Shown piece after piece: positions 8,126-13,918 of a stretch of 24,773 bases of DNA. Below the pieces are notes generated by a model. It ran no database searches, had not been told where the DNA came from, and was given only the letters and a program-made list of their open reading frames with translations. The translations under genes and the position numbers were made by a program. The stretch comes from a virus, in the IMG/VR virus record IMGVR_UViG_3300018481_000014, positions 1-24,773 of that record; one strand, 5' to 3'. Position 1 is the stretch's first letter. The number at the start of each line of letters is the position of its first letter.

Positions 8126-8466
8126 TGGCACAAGTAGGCTGCCGCAGCGTCACGAAGCCCGGCGACATTGTCGCGCCGGTGAGTTGGGACGACCTCGCCC
8201 TGTTCCACATCAACAGCGCAGCCAACGCCGAGATACTGCCGCTGCGCCCTGACCTGACGGCGGCGCTGCGTTGGCGCCTGGCCAACCTGGTGCCCATCGC
8301 CACGGGCCGCGCTTACGAACCGATTTGGTTCAACAACCGCTCGATCATGCTCGCGGCTGTGTATCAGTCTGGGGATTATCACTACGGCACGCCGGAATCG
8401 GGCAGGCGCCAGGCGCTCGCCCGCTGGGTCCATGCGCGCCTGGTCAAAGAGGACGCCATCGCATGA
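8125..8466 (+). CDS. Hypothetical protein (113 aa)
   Basis: This soluble 113-aa protein starts at ATG 8125, with an in-frame GTG at 8122 as alternative. The sequence is balanced and globular-looking (APVSWDDLALFHINSAANAE, then WFNNRSIMLAAVYQSGDYHY, then ARWVHARLVKED) and the frame has the genome's usual third-position GC bias. It has no signal peptide, membrane helix or zinc motif. It stands between the holin candidate and the structured leader of the initiator-like gene, so it could belong to either block. I do not recognise it. Confidence 0.6.
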   Translation: MAQVGCRSVTKPGDIVAPVSWDDLALFHINSAANAEILPLRPDLTAALRWRLANLVPIATGRAYEPIWFNNRSIMLAAVYQSGDYHYGTPESGRRQALARWVHARLVKEDAIA

Positions 8467-8494
8467 GCTGATGGGTTTTAGCGAGGGGCCTGAC

Positions 8495-8570
8495 GGTGGA
8501 TTGGCTCTTTCGCTGTTGTCGTTTCGGACTCGGTTTGCTCCCGAGAACGAAGCGATTGAACCAATCCACC
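8495..8570 (+). ncRNA. Long imperfect stem-loop in the leader of the initiator-like gene
   Basis: The ends pair perfectly over 10 bp (GGTGGATTGG at 8495-8504 with CCAATCCACC at 8561-8570). Moving inward, pairs continue at 8506-8507/8558-8559, 8510-8514/8551-8555, 8519-8523/8546-8550 and 8529-8533/8541-8545, closing on a 7-nt loop. That is about 27 base pairs in 76 nt with small bulges. No T-run follows, so it is not an ordinary intrinsic terminator. Position suggests a structured leader RNA, a small RNA or a DNA cruciform tied to replication control. The pairing is seen; the role is inference. Confidence 0.6.
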
Positions 8571-8612
8571 CAGACAGTGAGTGAATCATGTGGACATATG
8601 TTCGGTTGTCAA

Positions 8613-8634
8613 CCTCCGTCGATTACACGGAGGG
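8613..8634 (+). promoter_or_regulatory. Hairpin burying the ribosome-binding site of the initiator-like gene
   Basis: CCTCCGT (8613-8619) pairs perfectly with ACGGAGG (8627-8633) across a 7-nt loop. The right arm contains the Shine-Dalgarno GGAGGG that serves the GTG at 8641. When folded, the site would be closed to ribosomes. A second palindrome just upstream (GGTTG-T-CAACC, 8604-8614) shares two bases with the left arm and could compete with it. This looks like translational control of the gene. Confidence 0.6.
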
Positions 8635-8640
8635 CAGGCC

Positions 8641-9174
8641 GTGACATTTTGGCATTACCATTGGGCGCTGATCCGCGCCCGCGAACTGGACCTGTCGACG
8701 TTCGACACGTTCGTTTTTGCCCATATGGCGCAACTGACAAACCCGGCCGGCGTGGTTGCCTATTCGATCACGTCCATGGCGGCCGACATTGGCTGCGAGC
8801 GCAAACGATTCAGCGAGGCCGTGCGTCGCATATGGGAGACGCCTTCAGTGTCCAGCAAAGGACGGTCCAAACACCCTGGGAAAGCGCGGATTTACTGCAT
8901 GGTAATGGAACAGGAGGCGCGGGTTGTGGTCGAGGCCTGGCGCGCCGAGCAACGCGCCTTGGCGGCAGCGATTCGGTCAGTTCCCAAAATAAGGCGAAAT
9001 GTGGAGACCTGGGCCTCACAGGCCCAGGTCCGGGCCTCACAGGCCCACACTACAAAGACAACAATTATGATTCATGAGCGCGACGCTCGTTTCAGCGATC
9101 CGCCCGAGCTGACGGCCGAACAGAAAGAGGCAACCAGGCAGAGGCGGGCGCACGCCCTGCGGAGGGGCCGGTGA
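8641..9174 (+). CDS. Winged-helix DNA-binding protein, putative replication initiator
   Basis: This 177-aa protein has an N-terminal helical domain (residues ~1-75: FWHYHWALIRAREL, then FAHMAQLTNPAGVVAYSITS and MAADIGCERKRFSEAVRRI). It reads as a winged helix of the HTH_36/DnaD type used by phage and plasmid initiators. A basic, helical C-terminal tail follows. The repeated ASQA near residues 125-135 is the coding side of two palindromes, the arrangement seen when an origin lies inside its own initiator gene, as in lambda O. The GTG start at 8641 is chosen for GGAGGG seven bases upstream; frames opening at 8581 or 8590 lack this. It could instead be a transcription factor. No helicase or loader gene is nearby. 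Confidence 0.55.
   Translation: MTFWHYHWALIRARELDLSTFDTFVFAHMAQLTNPAGVVAYSITSMAADIGCERKRFSEAVRRIWETPSVSSKGRSKHPGKARIYCMVMEQEARVVVEAWRAEQRALAAAIRSVPKIRRNVETWASQAQVRASQAHTTKTTIMIHERDARFSDPPELTAEQKEATRQRRAHALRRGR
9006..9088. other. Origin-like cluster: palindromic repeats plus AT-rich stretch
   Basis: Two copies of the 15-bp palindrome GGGCCTCACAGGCCC lie at 9011-9025 and 9032-9046. The first extends to an 11+3+11 perfect inverted repeat (9006-9030). An AT-rich tract (9049-9075), unusual for this genome, follows at once, and a further palindrome GAGCG-CGA-CGCTC closes it at 9076-9088. Iterated palindromes beside an easily melted tract, inside the 3' end of an initiator-like gene, is the layout of lambdoid and plasmid origins. 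This is inference from architecture only. Confidence 0.45.
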
Positions 9175-9365
9175 TGGTCGAGCCGGTGCCACTACGAACC
9201 TGCAACAATTGCCTGAACTGGCAGCCGACAAGGGAACCGTATGGCCAATGCCGTGCGAGCCTGCCCATGCCGCTGATGACACCCGATCGACTGATGGGCG
9301 AAGCGATATGGCCGCTCACCATGACAAGCGACTGGTGCGCGCATTGGCAGAGGAAAGAGACATGA
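9174..9365 (+). CDS. Small four-cysteine, probably zinc-binding protein
   Basis: This 63-aa protein has cysteines at 10, 13, 26 and 55 (TCNNCLNWQ, YGQCRA, SDWCAHWQ). The spacing is that of small phage Cys4 proteins thought to bind zinc. GGAGGGG lies about eight bases upstream of the ATG, which overlaps the previous stop (GTGATG). The gene overlaps the HNH gene by four bases. The role is unknown; a nucleic-acid or protein-binding accessory of the replication block is plausible. Confidence 0.65.
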   Translation: MVEPVPLRTCNNCLNWQPTREPYGQCRASLPMPLMTPDRLMGEAIWPLTMTSDWCAHWQRKET

Positions 9366-9784
9366 GGCTATCAAGCCCAGCCAGTCGCGAATTCCTGCGC
9401 TCCAAGGCCTGGCGCATCGTCCGGGCAAGGCACCTAAGAGCCCATCCCAATTGCTCATGGTGCCCGGAGCGAGGCCCGAACGGTATGACGGTCGACCATG
9501 TCATTGCCCGTTCGCTGCGGCCTGACCTCGCCCTGGACCCGTCCAACCTTCAGACGTTGTGCAGCCAGTGTCATGGCCTGGCGAAGCAGCATCACGAGCG
9601 GGCGGCCGGCGACGTGTTTGCCGGCGGCTCGACGGGCGCCGGCTGGCCGGTCGATCCGGGCCATCCTTGGAACATGGGCAACGCTGGGCCTGCCGCGGCC
9701 CGCCTGTTGCCAAAACGACCCCCGGCTGGCCCGCGATACCGGCCGGAACCTAAAAACGCCGTACGACGCTTAAAACCCACCTAG
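9362..9784 (+). CDS. HNH endonuclease
   Basis: This 140-aa protein carries a complete HNH/zinc core. Cys31 and Cys34 (NCSWCPERGP) and Cys67/Cys70 (TLCSQCHG) would bind zinc. Asp45-His46 (TVDHVIARSL) supplies the general base, and Asn62 and His71 complete the motif. Residues past ~80 are Gly/Pro/Arg-rich and probably disordered. Many HK97-type phages place an HNH gene next to terminase, where it assists packaging; here it is about 2 kb upstream of the probable small terminase, in the replication block. It starts in an ATGA overlap with the Cys4 gene. It could also be a free-standing homing nuclease. Confidence 0.88.
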   Translation: MRLSSPASREFLRSKAWRIVRARHLRAHPNCSWCPERGPNGMTVDHVIARSLRPDLALDPSNLQTLCSQCHGLAKQHHERAAGDVFAGGSTGAGWPVDPGHPWNMGNAGPAAARLLPKRPPAGPRYRPEPKNAVRRLKPT

Positions 9785-9793
9785 CGAGGCATC

Positions 9794-10048
9794 ATGGAAA
9801 ACGTGACACCCCCATGCAACGACGACGAGGACGAAAGCGCCAGATATGCCAGGGCGGTTGCCCTGGTTGAAGATATTTGGCCCATGCTTGCGGCCAACGA
9901 TGGCGCCGTTATTGGCATCGTGATTGCCACGCTGTTGGCGAACTATCTGGCCGGTTTTGAGCCTAACCAGCGCGTCAAAGAGGCGGCCGAGCTGATGGTG
10001 CTGGCGGCCGGCTATGACGATGACGAGGACGGCGGCGCTACCCAATGA
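9794..10048 (+). CDS. Hypothetical acidic protein (84 aa)
   Basis: This 84-aa protein has acidic runs at both ends (CNDDEDESARYARA near the start, GYDDDEDGG at the end) around a helical, fairly hydrophobic middle (AVIGIVIATLLANYLAGF). The middle may be a buried amphipathic helix rather than a membrane segment. The ATG is nine bases past the HNH stop, and the 3' end overlaps the next gene (ATGA). The charge pattern recalls small phage proteins that mimic DNA or bind host factors, but that is only a resemblance. Confidence 0.6.
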   Translation: MENVTPPCNDDEDESARYARAVALVEDIWPMLAANDGAVIGIVIATLLANYLAGFEPNQRVKEAAELMVLAAGYDDDEDGGATQ

Positions 10049-10305
10049 TCGACCCTGAACAGTTCCAGTTCCGTTGCGAGGCGATGACCTTGTGGCGCGA
10101 CGGCAACCAGGCGGTGGTGAGCGCCAAAATCGGCGGGCGCTGGGTCCGCCTGGTCGCCGCCGATTGCCGGGGCATCTTCAACGTCGAGGTGCCAGGCCCG
10201 AGGCTGCGCGAGGTGAGCCGCGACGACTACATGACGGCCCGACGCCGCCGCCATAATCTCCACCTGGCCCGATTGGCTGCGCTGAAGATGGAGCCAGTGA
10301 AATGA
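10045..10305 (+). CDS. Hypothetical protein (86 aa)
   Basis: This 86-aa protein begins in an ATGA overlap and ends in another. The first ~60 residues read as a small beta-sheet domain (FRCEAMTLWRDGNQAVVSAK, then RWVRLVAADCRGIFNVEVPG). The end is strongly basic and helical (DDYMTARRRRHNLHLARLAA). The basic tail suggests nucleic-acid contact. No family is recognised. Confidence 0.6.
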   Translation: MIDPEQFQFRCEAMTLWRDGNQAVVSAKIGGRWVRLVAADCRGIFNVEVPGPRLREVSRDDYMTARRRRHNLHLARLAALKMEPVK

Positions 10306-11432
10306 CACCGCCCTACCGACTCGTGGACCAGGCGACCGGCGAGACCGCCCGCGGCCCCGATGGCCAGGCCTGGGAATACATGGACGTGCCGCCGGGGCAT
10401 GTCATCGAACTCTACGACACGACCAACGCCGCGGAACCGTGGCCACGGGTGAGCCCATCGCACATTGTGCGCCCTGGCGATCCTGAGCCGATCGACCCGC
10501 CAACACAGCCAAACGGGGGAAGCATGTTCAAACCAACCAGCGCGGCCGAATTCCACGACGCCTTGCAAGATGCTTTGCGCGCCGGCCGGTTCCTGATCCT
10601 CGATCCAACGACCGATCTCGACCTACAGGAACCGCTCAACTTTGAACTGATCAACGCCGGCGCGCCGCACGGCCTGATCGGCAACGGTGCCCGGTTCAAC
10701 TGGAAGGGCGCTGGCGGTGGCGACATGCTGACGTTCCAGGCCGACAAATCACGCGGCGTGAACACCAACCTGGTGCTGGAAAATATCTACCTGTACGGCA
10801 ACGGCTACGACGCGGCGCCGGCCGGTGTTGCGCTCAAACTCTACGCACCTACGGGTGATCCGGGTGCGATCTATAAATTCAAGCTGAAGGACATTTATGC
10901 CAACTACGCGACCCGCGGCATTGTCCTAGAGGGCGCTGTCTTTGAAGGCTATTGCGACAACATCCAAGCCGAGAACATGCGATCGCATGGCATGGAATGC
11001 CTGCACACCTACACCGAGGGCGAACACCAGGGCATTGTTTCCAACATCAACATCATCCATCCCAACCTGAGCCGGAACTACGGCGCCGGCCTCAAGTGTA
11101 CCTACAGCACGAATCTGCTGTTCGGTTCATTCGTGCTGAATGCGCTGGGTGGTGTGCTGGCGCCTGATGGCCTGCGCTATGCCGCTGCCTGTAATGGGGA
11201 GAATACTGGGGAATCAGTATTTGTGCTGGCTAGTGCAGGCTATGGGTCGGTGATCACAGGCTGCGAGGGCTCATCCAACGCTGAGACTGTGGCCCGTGCC
11301 TATGAGGGTGGGCAATGGGTCGATAAGGGCGAGCCCATGCTGTACCTCATCGATGGGCCATGTGATCAGGCATACAATCATGTGTCCTTCTACGGCAGCG
11401 GCTCCAATCCTATGGAGGTGGTCAAGCCATGA
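10302..11432 (+). CDS. Beta-helix tailspike-like protein (possible depolymerase)
   Basis: This 376-aa protein has two parts. Residues 1-74 are Pro-rich (YMDVPPGHVIELYDTTNAAE, then PEPIDPPTQPNGG). Residues ~75-376 read as a right-handed parallel beta-helix of the pectate-lyase type, with short strand-turn repeats (LVLENIYLYGNGYD, YANYATRGIVLEGAVF, GIVSNINIIHPNLSRNYGAG). Such proteins act as tailspikes that bind or cut surface polysaccharide. A second ATG at 10524 follows a purine-rich GGGGGAAG and could start a shorter form lacking the Pro-rich part. From about 11170 codon choice shifts to fewer G/C third positions, which suggests a transferred C-terminus. The gene lies away from the tail operon, in ATGA overlap with its neighbours. 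Confidence 0.7.
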   Translation: MTPPYRLVDQATGETARGPDGQAWEYMDVPPGHVIELYDTTNAAEPWPRVSPSHIVRPGDPEPIDPPTQPNGGSMFKPTSAAEFHDALQDALRAGRFLILDPTTDLDLQEPLNFELINAGAPHGLIGNGARFNWKGAGGGDMLTFQADKSRGVNTNLVLENIYLYGNGYDAAPAGVALKLYAPTGDPGAIYKFKLKDIYANYATRGIVLEGAVFEGYCDNIQAENMRSHGMECLHTYTEGEHQGIVSNINIIHPNLSRNYGAGLKCTYSTNLLFGSFVLNALGGVLAPDGLRYAAACNGENTGESVFVLASAGYGSVITGCEGSSNAETVARAYEGGQWVDKGEPMLYLIDGPCDQAYNHVSFYGSGSNPMEVVKP

Positions 11433-11683
11433 GCCCGCCTCCCTTGCCCCAATGCCTGGCCCGCATCGAGCGTACCGCTGAATTCATGATTACCCAGGCC
11501 AGGCATGAGCTGCACAAGGGACGCACCGAACGGGCCTATGAACTCGACAATGTATCAACGCTGTTGCTGGTCGCAGCCAAGGAGATACGTGCCTTACACG
11601 CTGCCTTGATGAGTGCTCAAAGCGCGGTGTTCGTGCCGTTCACCGGGGGCACCCGCCAGGGAGGGGGGAGGGTGCCAAAGTAG
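11429..11683 (+). CDS. Hypothetical helical protein (84 aa)
   Basis: This 84-aa protein starts in an ATGA overlap with the tailspike gene. Residues ~8-68 should form two amphipathic helices (LARIERTAEFMITQARHEL, then NVSTLLLVAAKEIRALHAAL) joined by a short charged turn, and a Gly-rich basic tail follows. Helical-hairpin proteins of this size are often dimers or small adaptors. No family is recognised. It shares the lower third-position GC of the tailspike 3' end. It may be co-acquired with it. Confidence 0.6.
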   Translation: MSPPPLPQCLARIERTAEFMITQARHELHKGRTERAYELDNVSTLLLVAAKEIRALHAALMSAQSAVFVPFTGGTRQGGGRVPK

Positions 11684-11763
11684 GCGAATGGCCTCTGACC
11701 TCCCTGCGCCACACGCGAAAACTTGAGGACAGAAATTTGGGTTAAAGTAGTTTTCCGAGGTGC

Positions 11764-11793
11764 CTGGTGGCCTGGGCGCGCTATGGCCACCAG
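11764..11793 (+). promoter_or_regulatory. 9-bp stem hairpin upstream of the small terminase gene
   Basis: CTGGTGGCC (11764-11772) and GGCCACCAG (11785-11793) pair perfectly across a 12-nt loop, ending about 20 bases before the ATG at 11814. No T-run follows. The surrounding gap (11684-11813) contains a locally AT-rich tract at about 11729-11756 but no convincing promoter. The hairpin may be a leader control element or a protein-binding palindrome. Confidence 0.45.
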
Positions 11794-11813
11794 CCCGCCA
11801 TTACTGGGTTGTA

Positions 11814-12287
11814 ATGATGACCGTTAGACAACCGCGCAAGGCGCAGTCACAGACCGCGACCGGCAAGTCATTGGCGATTACCGCCGAGGCAAAGGGCGCC
11901 TATCCACCCTGGCCGAAAGACCTGGTCGACCTGCCCAGCAAACGCCGCAACCGTGAACGGTGCCGTGGCTGGTACGATTACTTTATCCGTCATCGCACGC
12001 CCGAAGCATGGCAGGCGGCCGACCATGTCCGGGTGGCAATGCTGGCGCGCCTTTGCACGTATTGGGAAGCCGAATGCTGGTTGCTGGGCGAGAGGATAGG
12101 CGGCGACCCTGCCCTGGCCGACAAGTGGCGCGCCGGCATCGCGCAATTGTCCCGAATGTTAGGCTTGTCGGTGGCGGTTCGCGATCCGCGCCTGGCTGCC
12201 AACGATAGCGTTGTCCGCGCCGAATACGAGCAACAACGGCTTGAATTGCAGGACGACGACTTGCTGGCAAAGCCGAGAATGAATTAA
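11814..12287 (+). CDS. Probable terminase small subunit
   Basis: This 157-aa protein has the layout of P27-type small terminases. It has a basic, disordered start (TVRQPRKAQSQTATGKS) and a helical core built around WYDYFIRHRTPEAWQAADHV and ARLCTYWEAECWLLGERIGG. A C-terminal motif follows (QLSRMLGLSVAVRDPRLAAN) that parallels the LGLxPxxR signature of the family. The small subunit recognises the packaging site and recruits the large subunit. The gene is separated from the large terminase by about 2.8 kb. ATG codons at 11814 and 11817 are both possible and neither has a clear Shine-Dalgarno. The pentamer arrays begin five bases past the stop. Confidence 0.6.
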   Translation: MMTVRQPRKAQSQTATGKSLAITAEAKGAYPPWPKDLVDLPSKRRNRERCRGWYDYFIRHRTPEAWQAADHVRVAMLARLCTYWEAECWLLGERIGGDPALADKWRAGIAQLSRMLGLSVAVRDPRLAANDSVVRAEYEQQRLELQDDDLLAKPRMN

Positions 12288-12291
12288 CCGC

Positions 12292-12475
12292 CGCTTCTCG
12301 TCGCTTCGCTTCGCAGCTCACCGCAGCTCGCCGCTTCTCTGCGCTTCTCCCCGCGGCTCACCGCAACGCAACGCCCTAGACTCGACTAAACAAGGTTAGT
12401 ACTCTCCCTGTTCCTCGCTTCTCTCCTCGTCGCCTCTCACCGCTTCGCTTCTCCGCTCATCGCATCGCACCGCTG
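12292..12475. repeat. Degenerate pentamer array 1 (C-K-C-N-N units)
   Basis: From 12292 to 12376 there are 17 consecutive pentamers that all fit C-(G/T)-C-N-N in one phase (cgctt, ctcgt, cgctt, cgctt, cgcag, ctcac and so on). A 39-bp break follows (12377-12415), including an AT-rich part with the inverted repeat ACTAA-ACAAGG-TTAGT at 12385-12400. Twelve more units run from 12416 to 12475 in a different phase, up to the AAAGG Shine-Dalgarno of the gene at 12488. The last two positions of each unit vary freely. This is the main content of the 200-bp gap 12288-12487. A period of 5 is incompatible with coding. Confidence 0.9.
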
Positions 12476-12487
12476 AAAGGACACCCC

Positions 12488-13075
12488 ATGAAACGGGTAA
12501 CGATTTTTATTGAGGGTATTGCGCCATATTCCGCCTCGCGTGGAACCGACGACAACCCCCGCGCCGACCGCGAAACCCACGAGGACTACGACCAGCGGAT
12601 ATGGCGCGAGAAGGCCAACGTCACGCCTGAGGGCAAAGTCTGCATCCCCGCCATGGCGTTTAAACAGGCGATGGATACGACGGCCTACAAGCTGGGTGAA
12701 AAGGTGCCCAACCGGCGCGGCGCCACCTTTAAGAACTTCTTTGTATCCGGCCTGATATGCGAGGCCGACGCCGTGCTGCACGTCAACGGCAAGATATTGA
12801 CCCGCGCCGACGCCGAGCCGGTGACGATTTCCGCGAATTCAGACGGCGTGCGCGGTTCCGGCAAGCGCGTTCCGCGGACGTTTCCAGTGTTTCGGAAATG
12901 GGAATGCGAAGTTGTGATGATTGTCACAGACGACATCCTCACCCAAGCCATCATCGAACAGCACGCCCGCGCCGCTGGTATCGTGGCCGGCGTCGGCCGG
13001 TTCCGCCCCGAGAAGGGCGGCCCCAATGGACGCTTCCGCGTGAAGAAGTTTGCGTGGGAGGATTTCAAGCTCTGA
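12488..13075 (+). CDS. Conserved phage protein of unknown function (195 aa)
   Basis: This 195-aa protein has the layout I associate with a widespread uncharacterised phage family. The parts are a first strand ending in a Tyr-Ser motif (TIFIEGIAPYSASR), an acidic YDQRIWREKANVT block, and PEGKVCIPAMAFKQAMDTTA. A glycine/basic loop follows (VRGSGKRVPRTFPVF), then a C-terminal GVGRFRPEKGGPNGRFRV loop. Alternating strands with a Gly-rich terminal loop faintly recall RAMP/Cas7-type folds, but I see no catalytic residues and make no such claim. AAAGGA lies upstream at the end of pentamer array 1, and array 2 begins five bases after the stop. The flanking arrays suggest that it binds nucleic acid; that is inference. 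Confidence 0.7.
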   Translation: MKRVTIFIEGIAPYSASRGTDDNPRADRETHEDYDQRIWREKANVTPEGKVCIPAMAFKQAMDTTAYKLGEKVPNRRGATFKNFFVSGLICEADAVLHVNGKILTRADAEPVTISANSDGVRGSGKRVPRTFPVFRKWECEVVMIVTDDILTQAIIEQHARAAGIVAGVGRFRPEKGGPNGRFRVKKFAWEDFKL

Positions 13076-13079
13076 CCGC

Positions 13080-13359
13080 CGCACCGCACCGCTTCGCGCC
13101 GCCCCGCGGCGCTACTCGCCTCGCCTCGACGCAGCTCCCCGCAGCGCTGCGCCTCGCCCCGCAGCGCTGCGCGCCGCATCTCAACGCAACGCATCGCATC
13201 GCAACGCGCCACTGCTCTCCGCACCTCACCTCATCGCAACTCACCGCAACGCCGCTCACCGCGACGCCGCTCACCTCATCGCCACTCCCCGCGGCGCAAC
13301 GCTTCGCAGCTCACCGCTCCGCGCCTCTCCGCTTCGCAACGCAACGCCCCACGACACCT
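13080..13359. repeat. Degenerate pentamer array 2 (54 phased C-K-C-N-N units)
   Basis: From 13080 to 13349 the sequence splits into 54 consecutive pentamers with no slip: 38 are CGCNN, 15 are CTCNN and one is CACNN. Two further CAC units (cacga, cacct) extend it to 13359. Positions 4 and 5 are nearly unconstrained. The last three full units (cgcaa, cgcaa, cgccc) also end the first block of array 1. The array fills nearly all of the 301-bp gap between two genes and ends at the AAAGGG Shine-Dalgarno of the gene at 13377. The long open frames across it in several directions arise only because the repeat rarely allows stop codons. Confidence 0.95.
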
Positions 13360-13376
13360 GAAAGGGAACCCCTCTC

Positions 13377-13886
13377 ATGCCGCTATTTGTCCGCGCCGAA
13401 ACGACCGACCGCCTTATCCGGTATCTTGCTGCATTCGACAAGGGCACGACTGTCACCTATGGCGACCTGTCCAAAACGCTCGGCGCCCCGGTTACGTCTA
13501 GAACCTCCGCTTTGCGCAGTGCCCGGATTGCCCTGCAAAAAGAGCACGCCCAGGTATGGCACGCCGAGCCCGGCGTCGGTGTGCGGCGCCTGACCGATCC
13601 GCAGATGGCCGAGCTTACGTGGTGGCTGCGCGGCGCCAGGGGCAAGCTCAATCGCGGCCGCAACCAGGGGAGCGTTGCCGATGTGGCGGTCCTGCCGGCC
13701 GACCAGCAAGTGCGCTTTGCGATTCAGAACGTCCAGGCCGAGTTGGCCTTGCAGGCGTTGGCGCGACCGACCGCAACGCGCCTGGCCAAGACGGTGCGCG
13801 GCAATGCCAACGACCTGCCGGCATTCAATATGGTGGAGTGGGCGATTACACTGATGGCGCCGCCTAAAAAGCGGCAGAAGGCATGA
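13377..13886 (+). CDS. Winged-helix DNA-binding protein
   Basis: This 169-aa protein has an N-terminal winged helix, residues ~8-72. Helices are in TTDRLIRYLAAFDKG, VTYGDLSKTLGA and SRTSALRSARIALQKEH. A beta wing (AQVWHAEPGVGVRRLT) then ends the domain. The rest is helical and basic (WWLRGARGKLNRGRNQG; ending MAPPKKRQKA). It could be a transcriptional regulator of the late genes that follow, or an architectural protein acting on the adjacent array. The ATG at 13377 is preceded by CTGAAAGGGA, nearly the same as the leader of the 12488 gene, so the two may be translated under a shared control. No sensor domain is seen. Confidence 0.65.
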   Translation: MPLFVRAETTDRLIRYLAAFDKGTTVTYGDLSKTLGAPVTSRTSALRSARIALQKEHAQVWHAEPGVGVRRLTDPQMAELTWWLRGARGKLNRGRNQGSVADVAVLPADQQVRFAIQNVQAELALQALARPTATRLAKTVRGNANDLPAFNMVEWAITLMAPPKKRQKA

Positions 13887-13918
13887 GATTTCCATAATGA
13901 CCCTTATGCGAGGGGCCG

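Noticed and set aside
8496-9077. A 193-codon frame overlapping the leader and the initiator-like gene
   Set aside because: It runs through the stem-loop and is out of frame with the better gene at 8641, which has a strong Shine-Dalgarno and a recognisable winged-helix sequence.
11648-11706. Terminator after the gene ending at 11683
   Set aside because: A 7-bp GGCACCC/GGGTGCC stem and an 8-bp CAGGGAGG/CCTCCCTG pair exist, but the first lies inside the coding region, the second has a 34-nt gap and neither has a T-run.
11723-11753. Promoter with TTGAGG and TAGTTT boxes
   Set aside because: The spacing is 19 bp and both boxes are poor matches. The AT-rich tract is real, but I cannot support a promoter.
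13080-13359. Rho-utilisation site
   Set aside because: The C-richness and CTC units fit in part, but two thirds of the units carry G at position 2, while rut sites are G-poor and not phased at 5 nt. Kept only as a remote option.
12685-13361. Several long open frames on both strands over pentamer array 2, including one of 278 codons
   Set aside because: They consist of array sequence in which stop codons are rare because of the C-K-C-N-N pattern. They overlap the 12488 gene and their products are low-complexity strings unlike any protein.
12288-13376. CRISPR array
   Set aside because: The units are 5 nt with no constant repeat and unique spacer structure, and no Cas gene is present.
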